A stretch of 64,000 bases of DNA, taken from Agrobacterium cavarae (GTDB lineage: Bacteria; Pseudomonadota; Alphaproteobacteria; Rhizobiales; Rhizobiaceae). Position 1 is the first letter of the stretch, and each line of letters begins with the position of its first letter. Shown here one piece after another: positions 35,678 through 44,566 of the stretch. The notes beneath the pieces were generated by a model. It was not told where the DNA came from and did not search any database. It saw only the letters and a list, made by a program, of their open reading frames with translations. The stretch is taken from positions 62,169 to 126,168 of the forward strand of contig NZ_SISF01000025.1 in the NCBI RefSeq assembly GCF_004310285.1, given 5' to 3'. The position numbers were made by a program, and so were the translations under genes.

Positions 35678-36991
35678 TCAGGCGGGATGCTGCGTGTTTG
35701 CAGATGGTGCCTTCATCCGGGTGACGAAGAGAAGGCTTAGAGCACCGCAGGCGAGAAGTGCTGAGACGATGACCAATCCGGCCGAGTAGCTGCCGGTCTG
35801 ATCCTTCAGATAGCCCATGACGAAGGGTCCGAGATAACCGGCAAGGTTGCCGATGGAGTTGATGAGTGCAATCCCTGCAGCCGCGCCGACACCTGTCAGG
35901 AAGGTCGTCGGAAGTGCCCAGAAGGTGGGAAGGGCGGAGAAGATGCCCATGCCGGCGAAGGTCAGAGCTATCACGGCCACGATCGGGGTCGAAAGTGTCG
36001 CCGCGCAGACACCAAAGCCTATTGCTGCGAGGATGACGGCGAAGGCGAAATGGCCAAGACGTTCCTGCCGCGCATCGGAGCGGCGTGTCCAGTAGATCAT
36101 CGCCACCACGCCGAACATGTTGACGCCGGCTGTCGCAAGTCCGATGTGGAAGTTGCTCATCTCGCCGAAGCTCTTGATCATCTGCGGAAGCCAGAAACCG
36201 AGCGTATAGGAACCCAGCACGACGCAGAAATAGATGAATGCGAAGCCGAGGACCTTCTTGTCCATTAGGGCTGCTTTCAGTGACTTCTCACCATGCTGAT
36301 TGGCAATCGCGCCCCGTTCGGCGGCCATCTTGGCCGAAAGCCAGTCACGCTGACCCGGCGACAACCACTTTGCCTGTTCAGGGCGGTCTGTCAGGTAGAA
36401 GATCGTGACGATGCCGAGAATAACCGCGGGAATCGCTTCCAAAATGAACATCCACTGCCAGCCCCGCATGCTCAACCAGTCGAGGCCGAGAAGGGCTGAA
36501 GAGATCGGCGCGCCGATCATGGCCGACAACGGGATGGACACCATGAAGAGGCCAATGGCCTTACCGCGCGTCTTGGCCGGAAACCAGTAGGTGAGGTACA
36601 GGATGATGCCGGGGAAGAAGCCAGCCTCAGCGGCGCCGAGCAAAAAGCGAATAATGTAGAAGCTGGTTGGATTGGTGACGAATGCCATGGCACCGGACAA
36701 CAAGCCCCAGGTGATCATGATGCGCGCGATCCACACCCGCGCACCAAGCTTGTGTAGAAAGATGTTGCTCGGCACTTCGAAAAGCGCATAGCCGATGAAG
36801 AAGATGCCGGCGCCCAGTCCATAAACGGTCGCGGAAAAACCGAGATCCGCATTCATGGTCAGCGCTGCAAAACCGATATTGACGCGGTCCAGATAGGCTA
36901 TGAAATAAAGAAGCATAACAAAGGGAATGAGCCGCCAGAGAACGGCTTTCATGGTGGAAGCCTCCAGGCTTCCATTTTCTGTTTTTGACAT
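35678..36991 (-). CDS. MFS transporter, anion:cation symporter (ACS)-like
   Basis: 437 residues with 12 predicted helices. ACS-type features include LWRLIPFVMLLYFIAYLDRVNIGFAALTMN in helix 1, EVPSNIFLHKLGARVWIARIMITWG and GAAEAGFFPGIILYLTYWFP. Relatives import organic anions such as tartrate, phthalate or hydroxyphenyl acids. The start at 36991 has GGAGGAAATC directly before the ATG; the open frame continues upstream but lacks a ribosome site. It lies 162 bp after the iron-type dehydrogenase gene on the same strand, so the two may form one unit under the LysR-type regulator. Confidence 0.88.
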   Translation of the reverse strand: MSKTENGSLEASTMKAVLWRLIPFVMLLYFIAYLDRVNIGFAALTMNADLGFSATVYGLGAGIFFIGYALFEVPSNIFLHKLGARVWIARIMITWGLLSGAMAFVTNPTSFYIIRFLLGAAEAGFFPGIILYLTYWFPAKTRGKAIGLFMVSIPLSAMIGAPISSALLGLDWLSMRGWQWMFILEAIPAVILGIVTIFYLTDRPEQAKWLSPGQRDWLSAKMAAERGAIANQHGEKSLKAALMDKKVLGFAFIYFCVVLGSYTLGFWLPQMIKSFGEMSNFHIGLATAGVNMFGVVAMIYWTRRSDARQERLGHFAFAVILAAIGFGVCAATLSTPIVAVIALTFAGMGIFSALPTFWALPTTFLTGVGAAAGIALINSIGNLAGYLGPFVMGYLKDQTGSYSAGLVIVSALLACGALSLLFVTRMKAPSANTQHPA

Positions 36992-37153
36992 GATTTCCTC
37001 CACAGTAATCAGTTGTCTGCAAGTCAGGTCACACGCGCGGTCATGGCCCCCGGCATGCGGCCGCCCGGTGAAAGGCAAGGCGCACGCGGCGCTCAGGGCT
37101 CCCAACCCTGGCTCCGCAGCCGGTCAAAATGCGCCATGGGCCTGTGTGTGATG

Positions 37154-38290
37154 TCAGTAGGATCGTGAGAGCATCGCTTGGTAATCTTCGTGGGAAGCCT
37201 CGCGCGGATTGGTCTTATGGGTGTGATCTTTCAGCGCGCCGGCGATGATTGCGGGAAACAGGCTATCTTCAACGCCGAGCTCGGAGAGCTTGACGGGAAG
37301 ACCGATGCGCCGTGTCATGGCTTCCACTGCAGGGACGACGTCGTCGGGACCGGCAAGACCCATGGCATGAGCCAGACGGGAGAACTTGTCTTCCTCGACC
37401 ACCGTCTGTGCCGAGCGATTGAACTCCAGAACCGCAGGCAAGAAAATCGCATTCAGCGTGCCGTGGTGCAGTTTCGGATTGAGGCCGCCCAATGAGTGGC
37501 TCAGGCTGTGAACGCAGCCAAGACCCTTTTGGAAGCTCATTGCTCCCATGGTCGCGGCGATACTCATGTTGAGCCGGGCCTCACGGTTGCCGGGTTCTGA
37601 AGTGGCGGCTGCAAGATGCCCCCAGGCACGGCGCAGCCCCTCAAGCGCGATACCATCGGCCGGCGGGTTGAAGGAGGGGGCGAGATAGGTCTCGATGCAA
37701 TGGGAAATCGCATCCATTCCGGTCGCGGCTGTCAGCATGGCGGGGAGGCTGAGCGTCAGTTCTGGATCGCAGATTGCCGCTTTCGGTACGAGATAGTTCG
37801 ATAGGAGACCGACCTTGCGGCCGTCCTCGAGGATGATGATCGCGCCGCGCCCGACTTCGCTTCCCGTGCCGGATGTCGTTGGAATGGCGATCACAGGGAA
37901 TGTCTTGGCGGGGATTTTTTCCGTGCCGCCTTCGATTGCGGCAAAGGTCTTAAGCGGTCCGTCATGCGCTGCCATTACAGCGACCGCCTTGGCGAGATCG
38001 AGCGCTGAGCCTCCGCCGATTGCAATCAGACCGTCCGCGCCGCTGGAGATGAAAAGCTCGGTTGCCGCGCGTACGGCCACTTCGTTGGGATTGCCGGGCG
38101 TTTCGTCATAGATGCCCGCAACCTTGTTGCCGACGAGCGCGCGAACCCGCTCTACCATCCCAAGCGCCGAAATCGGCTTGTCGCTGACAATCAGCGCTCT
38201 GTCGATTTTTGCCAGTGCAAGCTCGTCTGCCAAAAGTTCAAGCGCACCATATCCGAACTGGACACGGGTGATGTAGTTTATCAGTGGCAC
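37154..38290 (-). CDS. Iron-containing alcohol dehydrogenase
   Basis: 378 residues of the Fe-ADH family. The NAD-binding loop is AIGGGSALDLAKAVAV (about 93-108), with TTSGTGSEV near 138. Metal ligands are Asp and His in GMDAISHCIE near 195-200, then two His in GCVHSLSHSLGG and the LHHGTLNAI segment. Relatives oxidise alcohols, 4-hydroxybutyrate or reduce maleylacetate. It diverges from the LysR-type gene, which probably controls it. The exact substrate is not evident. Confidence 0.9.
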   Translation of the reverse strand: MPLINYITRVQFGYGALELLADELALAKIDRALIVSDKPISALGMVERVRALVGNKVAGIYDETPGNPNEVAVRAATELFISSGADGLIAIGGGSALDLAKAVAVMAAHDGPLKTFAAIEGGTEKIPAKTFPVIAIPTTSGTGSEVGRGAIIILEDGRKVGLLSNYLVPKAAICDPELTLSLPAMLTAATGMDAISHCIETYLAPSFNPPADGIALEGLRRAWGHLAAATSEPGNREARLNMSIAATMGAMSFQKGLGCVHSLSHSLGGLNPKLHHGTLNAIFLPAVLEFNRSAQTVVEEDKFSRLAHAMGLAGPDDVVPAVEAMTRRIGLPVKLSELGVEDSLFPAIIAGALKDHTHKTNPREASHEDYQAMLSRSY

Positions 38291-38418
38291 GTCTAACCTC
38301 CCAAATTCGGCGCAAGCGACCGCTGCCGGCCCTGTGAGGGTCGTCGCGAGAGCCAGCAGCTTGTGCGTTGGCTGACGACGATATCGATATATTTCCCCCC
38401 GTAAATGCGCTAAGTGTC

Positions 38419-38432
38419 GATATGGGTATAAC
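38419..38432. promoter_or_regulatory. Candidate LysR-type regulator site, GATATGGGTATAAC
   Basis: Lies 13-26 bp before the LysR-type gene start, in the divergent promoter with the dehydrogenase gene. The same sequence with one change (GATAGGGGTATAAC, minus strand) occurs at 39389-39402 before the D-lactate dehydrogenase gene. Confidence 0.45.
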
Positions 38433-38444
38433 GGGAGGGAATAT

Positions 38445-39368
38445 ATGATGATGGATCAGACGATGCGCGGGCTTGGCCGTCTCACGATGCGGCAGATCCA
38501 CTTGCTTGCTACCATCGATGATGCCAACTCCCTCAAGGCTGCCGCCGCACGTATCGGCATGAGCCAGCCTCGGGCCACCAAAAGCCTCCAGGAAATAGAG
38601 GAAACCGCGCAGCAGCAGCTTTTCATACGCACCAATCGCGGGCTGTCGGCAACACCCGCAGGTCAATGCGCCATCCGCCATGCGAAGGTGATGATGTCTC
38701 AGGTTCGAAGCTTCCAGGAGGAGTTGCGCCACATTGCCGACGGAGAGTGGGCCCGGCTGCGGGTCGGCACCATCATGGGTGCGGTGCCGCTGGTGACGGA
38801 GGCCGTGCTTGCCTTCACCGAAAGATTTCCAAGCGTGTCGATAGAGATATTGGAGGATACGAGCGGTGAGCTTCTGCGCCAACTCGATCGCGGCGACCTT
38901 GATCTGGTGATTGGTCGCAGTTCTGTCAGTCCGACACCCGAACTCTACGATGTCTTTGCCTTTCAGGATGAAATTCTGACGGTCGTCGCCAATCCGGCGC
39001 ATCCGCTGGTGGGGCGCAAGCGCGTAATGCTGACCGACTTTTCCGACTCGCGCTGGATCGTCTACACGGCTCGAATGCCGATGCGCTTGTCCTTGGAACA
39101 GGAGTATCAGCAGGCTGGTCTCGCCTTTCCGCGCACGCTTGTCGAGACGCGATCCGCCTTCGCAACCATGTCTCTGGTTCAGTCCAGCCAGAACTACGTT
39201 GCCCTCCTGTCAAATGATGTTGCCAATGTGTTTGCGGGTCTCGGCATTGCCCGCAAACTCTCTTTCAGGCTTCATTCCAAGAGCCAGGCCTATGAGCTGA
39301 TTACCCGCACCCGCACACCCTTGCCACCGGCAGCCTCCGAGTTTATCCGGCTCTTGACGCTCAGGTGA
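38445..39368 (+). CDS. LysR-family transcriptional regulator
   Basis: 307 residues. The N-terminal HTH (about 14-73) reads MRQIHLLATIDDANSLKAAAARIGMSQPRATKSLQEIEE. A type-2 periplasmic-binding-like sensor domain follows from about residue 100 (LRVGTIMGAVPLVTEAVLAFTERFPSVSIEI). It resembles GbpR/galactose-binding-protein-regulator-type LysR proteins. Three ATG codons stand in tandem at the start with GGGAGGG upstream. It is divergent from the dehydrogenase/MFS genes and 168 bp before the D-lactate dehydrogenase, both plausible targets. Confidence 0.92.
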   Translation: MMMDQTMRGLGRLTMRQIHLLATIDDANSLKAAAARIGMSQPRATKSLQEIEETAQQQLFIRTNRGLSATPAGQCAIRHAKVMMSQVRSFQEELRHIADGEWARLRVGTIMGAVPLVTEAVLAFTERFPSVSIEILEDTSGELLRQLDRGDLDLVIGRSSVSPTPELYDVFAFQDEILTVVANPAHPLVGRKRVMLTDFSDSRWIVYTARMPMRLSLEQEYQQAGLAFPRTLVETRSAFATMSLVQSSQNYVALLSNDVANVFAGLGIARKLSFRLHSKSQAYELITRTRTPLPPAASEFIRLLTLR

Positions 39369-39388
39369 TGGTTTCGCTATCTGCTAAT

Positions 39389-39402
39389 GTTATACCCCTA
39401 TC
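39389..39402. promoter_or_regulatory. Second candidate LysR-type site, GATAGGGGTATAAC (minus orientation)
   Basis: Thirteen of 14 bases match the site at 38419-38432. It lies 135-148 bp before the D-lactate dehydrogenase start and just after the LysR-type gene. Confidence 0.4.
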
Positions 39403-39536
39403 AGGCAACAGCGGATTTACACCCGCCGGACTTCCCCTAAAATAACGCGACCTGCCATACCAGGCCGACCACGATATCAGCATGACGTCCCGTATTGAGG
39501 AGATGGACGGCCTGCAAGGATCGAAAGGCTCCTTCC

Positions 39537-41294
39537 ATGATCACGACCCTCATCGAACGTTTGCGCAGCATTGCAGGCGACAGCCATGTCCACGTCGGCG
39601 CCGGCGCGACCCGTCGCTTCCGCACCGGCTATCGTTACGGAGACGGGGAGATTGCTGCAGCCGTTCAGCCAGGCACGCTCTTGGAACAGTGGCATGTCCT
39701 GCAAGCCTGCGTGGACTCCGATGTGGCGATTATCCTTCAGGCCGCGAACACCGGTTTGACTGGCGGTTCCACGCCCTTCGGAAACGGCTATGACCGGCCA
39801 ATCGTCATCATCAACACCATGCGCCTCTCACGCGTCGATCTGATCCGCGATGGTGCACAGGTCATATGCTTGCCGGGCGCGACGCTCGAAAGTCTCGAGC
39901 GCCGATTGAAGCCGCTTGGGCGCGAGCCCCATTCCGTCATCGGCTCAAGCTGCATCGGTGCTTCGGTGACGGGCGGTGTGTGCAATAATTCCGGCGGCTC
40001 GCTGGTCCATCGCGGTCCGGCTTACACGCAGCTTTCGCTGTTTGCGCGGGTGAATGCCGAAGGCAAGCTCGAGCTCGTCAACCATCTCGGCGTGGAACTT
40101 GGACAGAACTCGGAAGATGTTCTGGCGCGTCTGGACCGCGGCGACTACACCGCCGCCGACATCCACGACGAAAATGGCGCGTGGGCATCCGACCGCGAAT
40201 ATGCAAACTATGTCCGCGATATCGATGCCTCGACGCCCGCGCGTTTCAACGCCGATCCGAGGCGGCATTACGAGGTTTCCGGCTCTGCCGGCAAGGTTGC
40301 CGTTTTTGCGGTGCGCATGGATACCTTTGCTGCCGAGGCGCAAGAGCAGGTCTTCTACGTGGGCAGCAACGACCCTGCCGTGCTGCAGACGATCCGTCGC
40401 CACGTGCTGGGCCAGTTTCGTAACCTGCCGATTGCCGGCGAGTATATGCATGCCGATGCGTTTGGCGCAGCGCAGACCTATGGCAAGGATCTCTTCGTCT
40501 TCATTCAGAAGTTTGGTTCGGTCAATGTGCCCCGCGCCTATGCGGCGAAAAGCTGGTTCGATGGCGTCACCGAAATGCTCGGGCTGGGCAAGACGCTGTC
40601 GGATCGTCTGCTTCAGACTTTGAGCCGGCTCCTACCCGAACACCTGCCGAGGCGTCTCATCGACTATCGCGACCGCTATGCGCATCACCTGATGTTTCGC
40701 ACCGGTGGTGCCTGCATTGCGGAAATGCGCGACTACCTGAATTCGATCTTCCCGGGCCTCAACGGTGACTTTCTGGAATGCACGAAGGAAGAGGGGCAGG
40801 CGGCCTTCCTCAACCGGTTTGTCACGGGGGGTGCCGTGGTGCGTTACCGCGCCGTTCATCGCAAGACCATCGAGGATATCGTGGCGCTCGACGTCGCCCT
40901 GCCACGCGATACGATCAACTGGTTCGAGACGCTGCCGGAGGAGATCAGCGACAAGATCGCGCTGAAAATCTATGTTGGCCACTTTCTCTGCCAGGTGATG
41001 CATCAGGAATATCTGGTGCATAAGGGTGTGGATTGCGAAGCGCTGGAACACGCGATCATGAAAACGCTGGACGTGCGCGGCGCGGAATATCCGGCGGAGC
41101 ACAACGTCGGCCACCTCTATGAGGCAAAGCCAGCACTCAAGGCCTTTTACCGTCAACTGGACCCAACCAACAGCTTCAATACGGGAATCGGCAAGACATC
41201 GCGGCTGCGCAAATGGGAGGCGGTTGAGGTGACGGGACAACAAGAAGCGGCAAACGATGCCTGCGCCTGCGGAGACCTGCGTCAAAGCGGCTGA
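39537..41294 (+). CDS. dld: Quinone-dependent D-lactate dehydrogenase (Dld)
   Basis: 585 residues, close to the 571 of E. coli Dld. The FAD-binding PCMH domain covers about residues 30-200 (AIILQAANTGLTGGSTPFG; IGSSCIGASVTGGVCNNSGGSLVHRG) and the membrane-binding/cap region follows. The peripheral inner-membrane enzyme oxidises D-lactate to pyruvate and feeds quinone. The start at 39537 has AAAGG 8 bases upstream. It is convergent with the MarR gene. D-lactate is also released by MurQ encoded in this window, but a link is only a suggestion. Confidence 0.92.
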   Translation: MITTLIERLRSIAGDSHVHVGAGATRRFRTGYRYGDGEIAAAVQPGTLLEQWHVLQACVDSDVAIILQAANTGLTGGSTPFGNGYDRPIVIINTMRLSRVDLIRDGAQVICLPGATLESLERRLKPLGREPHSVIGSSCIGASVTGGVCNNSGGSLVHRGPAYTQLSLFARVNAEGKLELVNHLGVELGQNSEDVLARLDRGDYTAADIHDENGAWASDREYANYVRDIDASTPARFNADPRRHYEVSGSAGKVAVFAVRMDTFAAEAQEQVFYVGSNDPAVLQTIRRHVLGQFRNLPIAGEYMHADAFGAAQTYGKDLFVFIQKFGSVNVPRAYAAKSWFDGVTEMLGLGKTLSDRLLQTLSRLLPEHLPRRLIDYRDRYAHHLMFRTGGACIAEMRDYLNSIFPGLNGDFLECTKEEGQAAFLNRFVTGGAVVRYRAVHRKTIEDIVALDVALPRDTINWFETLPEEISDKIALKIYVGHFLCQVMHQEYLVHKGVDCEALEHAIMKTLDVRGAEYPAEHNVGHLYEAKPALKAFYRQLDPTNSFNTGIGKTSRLRKWEAVEVTGQQEAANDACACGDLRQSG

Positions 41295-41305
41295 CCGACT
41301 GCCCT

Positions 41306-41812
41306 CTAGATATCGTGACGACGGATATTGCGCAGAATCTTGTGCAGGGTCGTCACGAAGGCGCGATATTCCTCGTCGTCGATGTCTTTGAACATCCGGC
41401 ACATGTCGTTGTACATGATCGGCCAGACATCTTCGAAAACGGCGCGGCCTTCATCGGTGATTGTCACATCGCGCACCCGCATGTCGTCGGCGCGCGGCAC
41501 GCGGCGTACCAGGCCCTGTTCCTCAAGCGAATCCAGCGTTCGGCTCATGGTCGATTGCTCGGTAACGGCGAAGACGGAAAGCTCGTTGATGGTGAGCGAC
41601 GAGGAGACGTTAAGAACGGCAAGGGCGCGCATCTTCACGGTGGTGACGTCGCGCGCCTTCATGTCTTCGGCAAGGTTTGCATTCCACCGCGCCATGATGC
41701 GGTTCATGATGTAGGGCGCAAAATTGTTGAGCCCGATCTCGCCGAGGCTGGGAATGCGTTTGGTCTGGTCGTCGGGATTTCCGAGGAATTCGACGGAAAA
41801 GCCGTTATCCAA
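41306..41812 (-). CDS. MarR-family transcriptional regulator
   Basis: 168 residues. The MarR winged helix spans about residues 60-130: LTINELSVFAVTEQSTMSRTLDSLEEQGLVRRVPRADDMRVRDVTITDEG. It is the third gene of a cyclase-FAD oxidoreductase-marR operon, 17 bp after the oxidoreductase, so it likely represses its own operon. A perfect palindrome TTTAAGCTTAAA upstream of the operon is a natural operator for a dimeric MarR protein. Close variants sit before the catabolic island units, so this protein may control those too. Confidence 0.9.
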   Translation of the reverse strand: MDNGFSVEFLGNPDDQTKRIPSLGEIGLNNFAPYIMNRIMARWNANLAEDMKARDVTTVKMRALAVLNVSSSLTINELSVFAVTEQSTMSRTLDSLEEQGLVRRVPRADDMRVRDVTITDEGRAVFEDVWPIMYNDMCRMFKDIDDEEYRAFVTTLHKILRNIRRHDI

Positions 41813-41829
41813 GTGATTTCATCCCTTTA

Positions 41830-43419
41830 TCAGCGCAAAGACGAGGCGAGCAGGAAACCGGAGCCGCCTGCAAGACCCGGGCCTGGATGCGTGGACGCCC
41901 CGATATGGTAGAGCCCCGCAACATGGGTCTTGTGGTTAACCGAGCTTTTGAACGGACGCCAGAGAAAGAATTGGTCGAGCCCGCAGAAACCACCGTAAGG
42001 ATCGCCGCCGACGAGGTTCATGTTCATCGCCTCTAGGTCCGTCGGCGCGTAGGCACGGCGCTTCAGAACGATCTCGTCGAAATTCTCGATCTGCGCGCGC
42101 AGCGTGGTTTCTATGCGATCGGCAAAGGCCTCTCGCAACGCCTCCGTCCAGCGGCCGTCCGCTGGGCAGGCAAGCTCATTGGCCGCATCGCCCTTGATAT
42201 GGCGCGGCGTATCCGGCACCTGCAGCCAGAGAATGGCTGCGCCATCCGGCGCGCGGCTGGGGTCAAGCGATGTCGGCTGGCCGACGCAGACCGTCGGTTC
42301 TGCCGGAAGAAGACCGCGTTCGGCTTCATTGGCGGATCGGGATACTCCATCGAGACCAGGGGTTAGATGCAAGAGCGCCACCTTGCTCAGTTCTTCCCCG
42401 GCGCGCCAACGCGGGGCTGCCTTCAGCGCATAATGGATCTGCATGTTGCCCTTGCCGTATCGATAGCTGGCAAGTCCTTCCTGAACGGGCTGGGGAAGGG
42501 TGGCGGATGAGGCGCTGAGAAGGCGCTCGTAGAGCTGGTGTGGCGTGACCGATGCGATGATGCCTTGGGCTGCGCGTAACCGATTTCCATCGGCGAGCGT
42601 GACGCCGACGGCCTTGCCGGACCCATCGATATCGACCCGCTCGACATCGGCGTTGCGCATGATGCTGCCGCCCTGATCGGTGATCAGCTGCTCGAAGGCT
42701 GCGAGCAGATTATCGGCCCCGCCTTTGACGATGGGGCAACCCGCCGCCTCGATGGCAAAGCCGATGACGCGGGTCATTTCTGCGGAATAGGCGCTCTCCG
42801 GCCCGAGGCCGCAATGCAGCGCCCAGGGGGCAAAAAGCCCGCGCAGTTCTTCGGAGCGATAGGTTGTTTCGAGATAGCCGCGCGCAGGCGCCAAGGCTTC
42901 CCCGAAAAATGCGGTGAGTCCCTTCAACCCCCGTTTCCAGACCTCGCGACCAAGCAGCCTGGCTGTCGCCGTGGACCAGAGATTGCCGCCGAGCAGGCCG
43001 AAGACGAAGCCGGCATTGCCTGCGAAACGACCCATCTCCCGGTCGAAGGCCTTGCCGTCCCCCTCGGAGATACCATCGAAATGGGTTATGTTGCGGGCAC
43101 GATCCATCGAGAGAATGGCATTCGTGCCATCCGGCCGCAGAACGCCGGTTGGCGTCGATGTGTGGCAGAATTCCAGCCCTCTCGCCTCCAGATCCTTGCC
43201 GAGAGCGGCAAAGGCAGGCGAGGTCAAAAACAGAACCATGGTCGTTGCCATGACGTCGTGGCGAAAGCCTGGAAGGGTGATCTCTTCGGTGCGCAGGCAG
43301 CCGCCGATACGGTCGTTTCTCTCAAGCAGCAGGACGCGCTTGCCCTTCTTGCCCAAGAGAGCCGCAGCCACCAGCGCATTGATGCCGCTTCCGACGATGA
43401 TGTAATCAGGATCAGCCAT
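41830..43419 (-). CDS. FAD-dependent oxidoreductase, phytoene dehydrogenase-like
   Basis: 529 residues. The N-terminal dinucleotide fold reads MADPDYIIVGSGINALVAAALLGKKGKRVLLLERNDRIGGCLRT. The C-terminus has the flavin-contact motif GLYHIGASTHPGPGLAGGSGFLLA typical of COG1233 proteins. These catalyse desaturations or oxidations on hydrophobic or amine substrates, so the family name does not mean a carotenoid role. The start at 43419 has GGAG 7 bases upstream; an ATG 12 codons earlier lacks one. It lies 100 bp after the cyclase gene, with a hairpin (43469-43489) in the gap. Confidence 0.87.
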   Translation of the reverse strand: MADPDYIIVGSGINALVAAALLGKKGKRVLLLERNDRIGGCLRTEEITLPGFRHDVMATTMVLFLTSPAFAALGKDLEARGLEFCHTSTPTGVLRPDGTNAILSMDRARNITHFDGISEGDGKAFDREMGRFAGNAGFVFGLLGGNLWSTATARLLGREVWKRGLKGLTAFFGEALAPARGYLETTYRSEELRGLFAPWALHCGLGPESAYSAEMTRVIGFAIEAAGCPIVKGGADNLLAAFEQLITDQGGSIMRNADVERVDIDGSGKAVGVTLADGNRLRAAQGIIASVTPHQLYERLLSASSATLPQPVQEGLASYRYGKGNMQIHYALKAAPRWRAGEELSKVALLHLTPGLDGVSRSANEAERGLLPAEPTVCVGQPTSLDPSRAPDGAAILWLQVPDTPRHIKGDAANELACPADGRWTEALREAFADRIETTLRAQIENFDEIVLKRRAYAPTDLEAMNMNLVGGDPYGGFCGLDQFFLWRPFKSSVNHKTHVAGLYHIGASTHPGPGLAGGSGFLLASSLR

Positions 43420-43519
43420 GGGAAACTCCGGGATAGGCGAAGGCAGCATCTTCATGATGGGGAGATGCGGAGGCGTGAATCACGTCTCCGACCGATAGAT
43501 AAGGCTGTGCCAGGCTGGC

Positions 43520-44305
43520 TTAGACGACGAGCGCCAGCGCACGCACGGGCGAGCCCGTTCCCTTGACCAGCTTCAGCGGCGCCGCAATCAGGATCGCGCC
43601 CTTTGGCGGCAACTGATCGAGATGGCAGAGGCTGGCAAGACCGTACTTGTTTGCCTTGTGCATGAGGTTGTGGGCCGGGAAGGGTGGGTTCATGCCGCCT
43701 GCGGAGCCTGCATCCGTGCCGATGGTTTCCTGGCCCCAGCCGATAATGCCCTTGGAGAGAAGATATTCGATGGCTTCTGCCGTTGGGCCGGGGGAGTGCG
43801 GACCGTTCTCATCGGCATTGAGGAAGGTCTCCGTCGAGCCGTTGCGCTTGTACCAGTCGGTGCGCAGCAGCACCCAGGTGCCGGGTTCGATTGCGCCGTG
43901 CTCTGCTTCCCATTCCTGAATGCTTTCGACAGTCAGCAGGTAATCCGGGTTTTCAGCCGCTTCCTTTGAGCGGTCGATGACATTGACCGGCGCGACGAAG
44001 TTCTGCGGGGGAATGGTGTCGGTCGTGTTTTCGGCATTGTCCTTGCCGGTTATCCAATGGCACGGCGCGTCAAAATGGGTGCCGGTATGTTCGCCAAGCT
44101 CCAGCCAGTTCCAGGCCCAGAACGGGCCGTCCTGATCATAGGCGGAAATGGTATGGACTTTGACATTGGGGGTGTTCTTGCCGAACTGCGGCGGCAGGTA
44201 AAGAACTGGTGTGTCCGGCCCAAGCGGCGCGGTCAGATCCACCACCTTCACCTTGCCGGAAAGCAACCCGCTGGCAAGCCCTGCAATCATCGAAGCATCG
44301 GTCAT
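43520..44305 (-). CDS. Cyclase-family metal hydrolase, isatin hydrolase-like
   Basis: 261 residues of the cyclase/kynurenine formamidase superfamily. The metal-binding signature HTGTHFDAPCHW fits HxGTHxDxPxH (about residues 73-85). The length and the motifs WLELGEHTGTH and GTDAGSAGGMNPPFPAHNLM resemble isatin hydrolases more than the shorter KynB formamidases (about 210 residues). Isatin hydrolase opens isatin to isatinate during indole or indoleacetate breakdown. It heads an operon with the FAD oxidoreductase and MarR genes and carries the strongest copy of the shared operator motif. Substrate assignment is inference. Confidence 0.85.
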   Translation of the reverse strand: MTDASMIAGLASGLLSGKVKVVDLTAPLGPDTPVLYLPPQFGKNTPNVKVHTISAYDQDGPFWAWNWLELGEHTGTHFDAPCHWITGKDNAENTTDTIPPQNFVAPVNVIDRSKEAAENPDYLLTVESIQEWEAEHGAIEPGTWVLLRTDWYKRNGSTETFLNADENGPHSPGPTAEAIEYLLSKGIIGWGQETIGTDAGSAGGMNPPFPAHNLMHKANKYGLASLCHLDQLPPKGAILIAAPLKLVKGTGSPVRALALVV

Positions 44306-44418
44306 TCAAGTTCCCCTTTTTTGAACCGTCTGTTCCTGCTTCGTCAGCGCTGCTGAAAGAAGCAGATGCGATAATGGGAAAAACCTATGACCAAAAATAT
44401 GGATATGCAAGAATTTTG

Positions 44419-44430
44419 TTTAAGCTTAAA
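44419..44430. promoter_or_regulatory. Perfect palindrome TTTAAGCTTAAA, candidate MarR operator
   Basis: A 12-bp perfect palindrome 114-125 bp before the cyclase start. It is the most symmetrical member of the TTTARRCTTRAA set (20368, 21673, 26532). ATATGCA lies just upstream at 44403-44409. Confidence 0.6.
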
Positions 44431-44558
44431 TTGTTTTTCGGAAGTGGTTTGAAGAGCCTTGATGGTGCCTCAATATCAGCGCGGTGAAGGACATAGCCAC
44501 GGCTTGAGATGACTCCCAAGCAACCCACGCTGCTCTCAAGATTCTGTCAAATCTGTAC

Positions 44559-44566
44559 ATGCATAT
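44559..44566. promoter_or_regulatory. ATGCATAT motif in the cyclase/MarR divergent region
   Basis: ATGCATAT, with a palindromic ATGCAT core, belongs to the TGCATA-type sites also seen at 20341-20354 and 26452-26461. Short and therefore weak evidence. Confidence 0.3.

Noticed and set aside
43469-43489. Hairpin GGAGGCGTG/CACGTCTCC as operon terminator
   Set aside because: It lies between two genes of one likely operon, has a mismatch and no T tract; more likely a minor mRNA structure.
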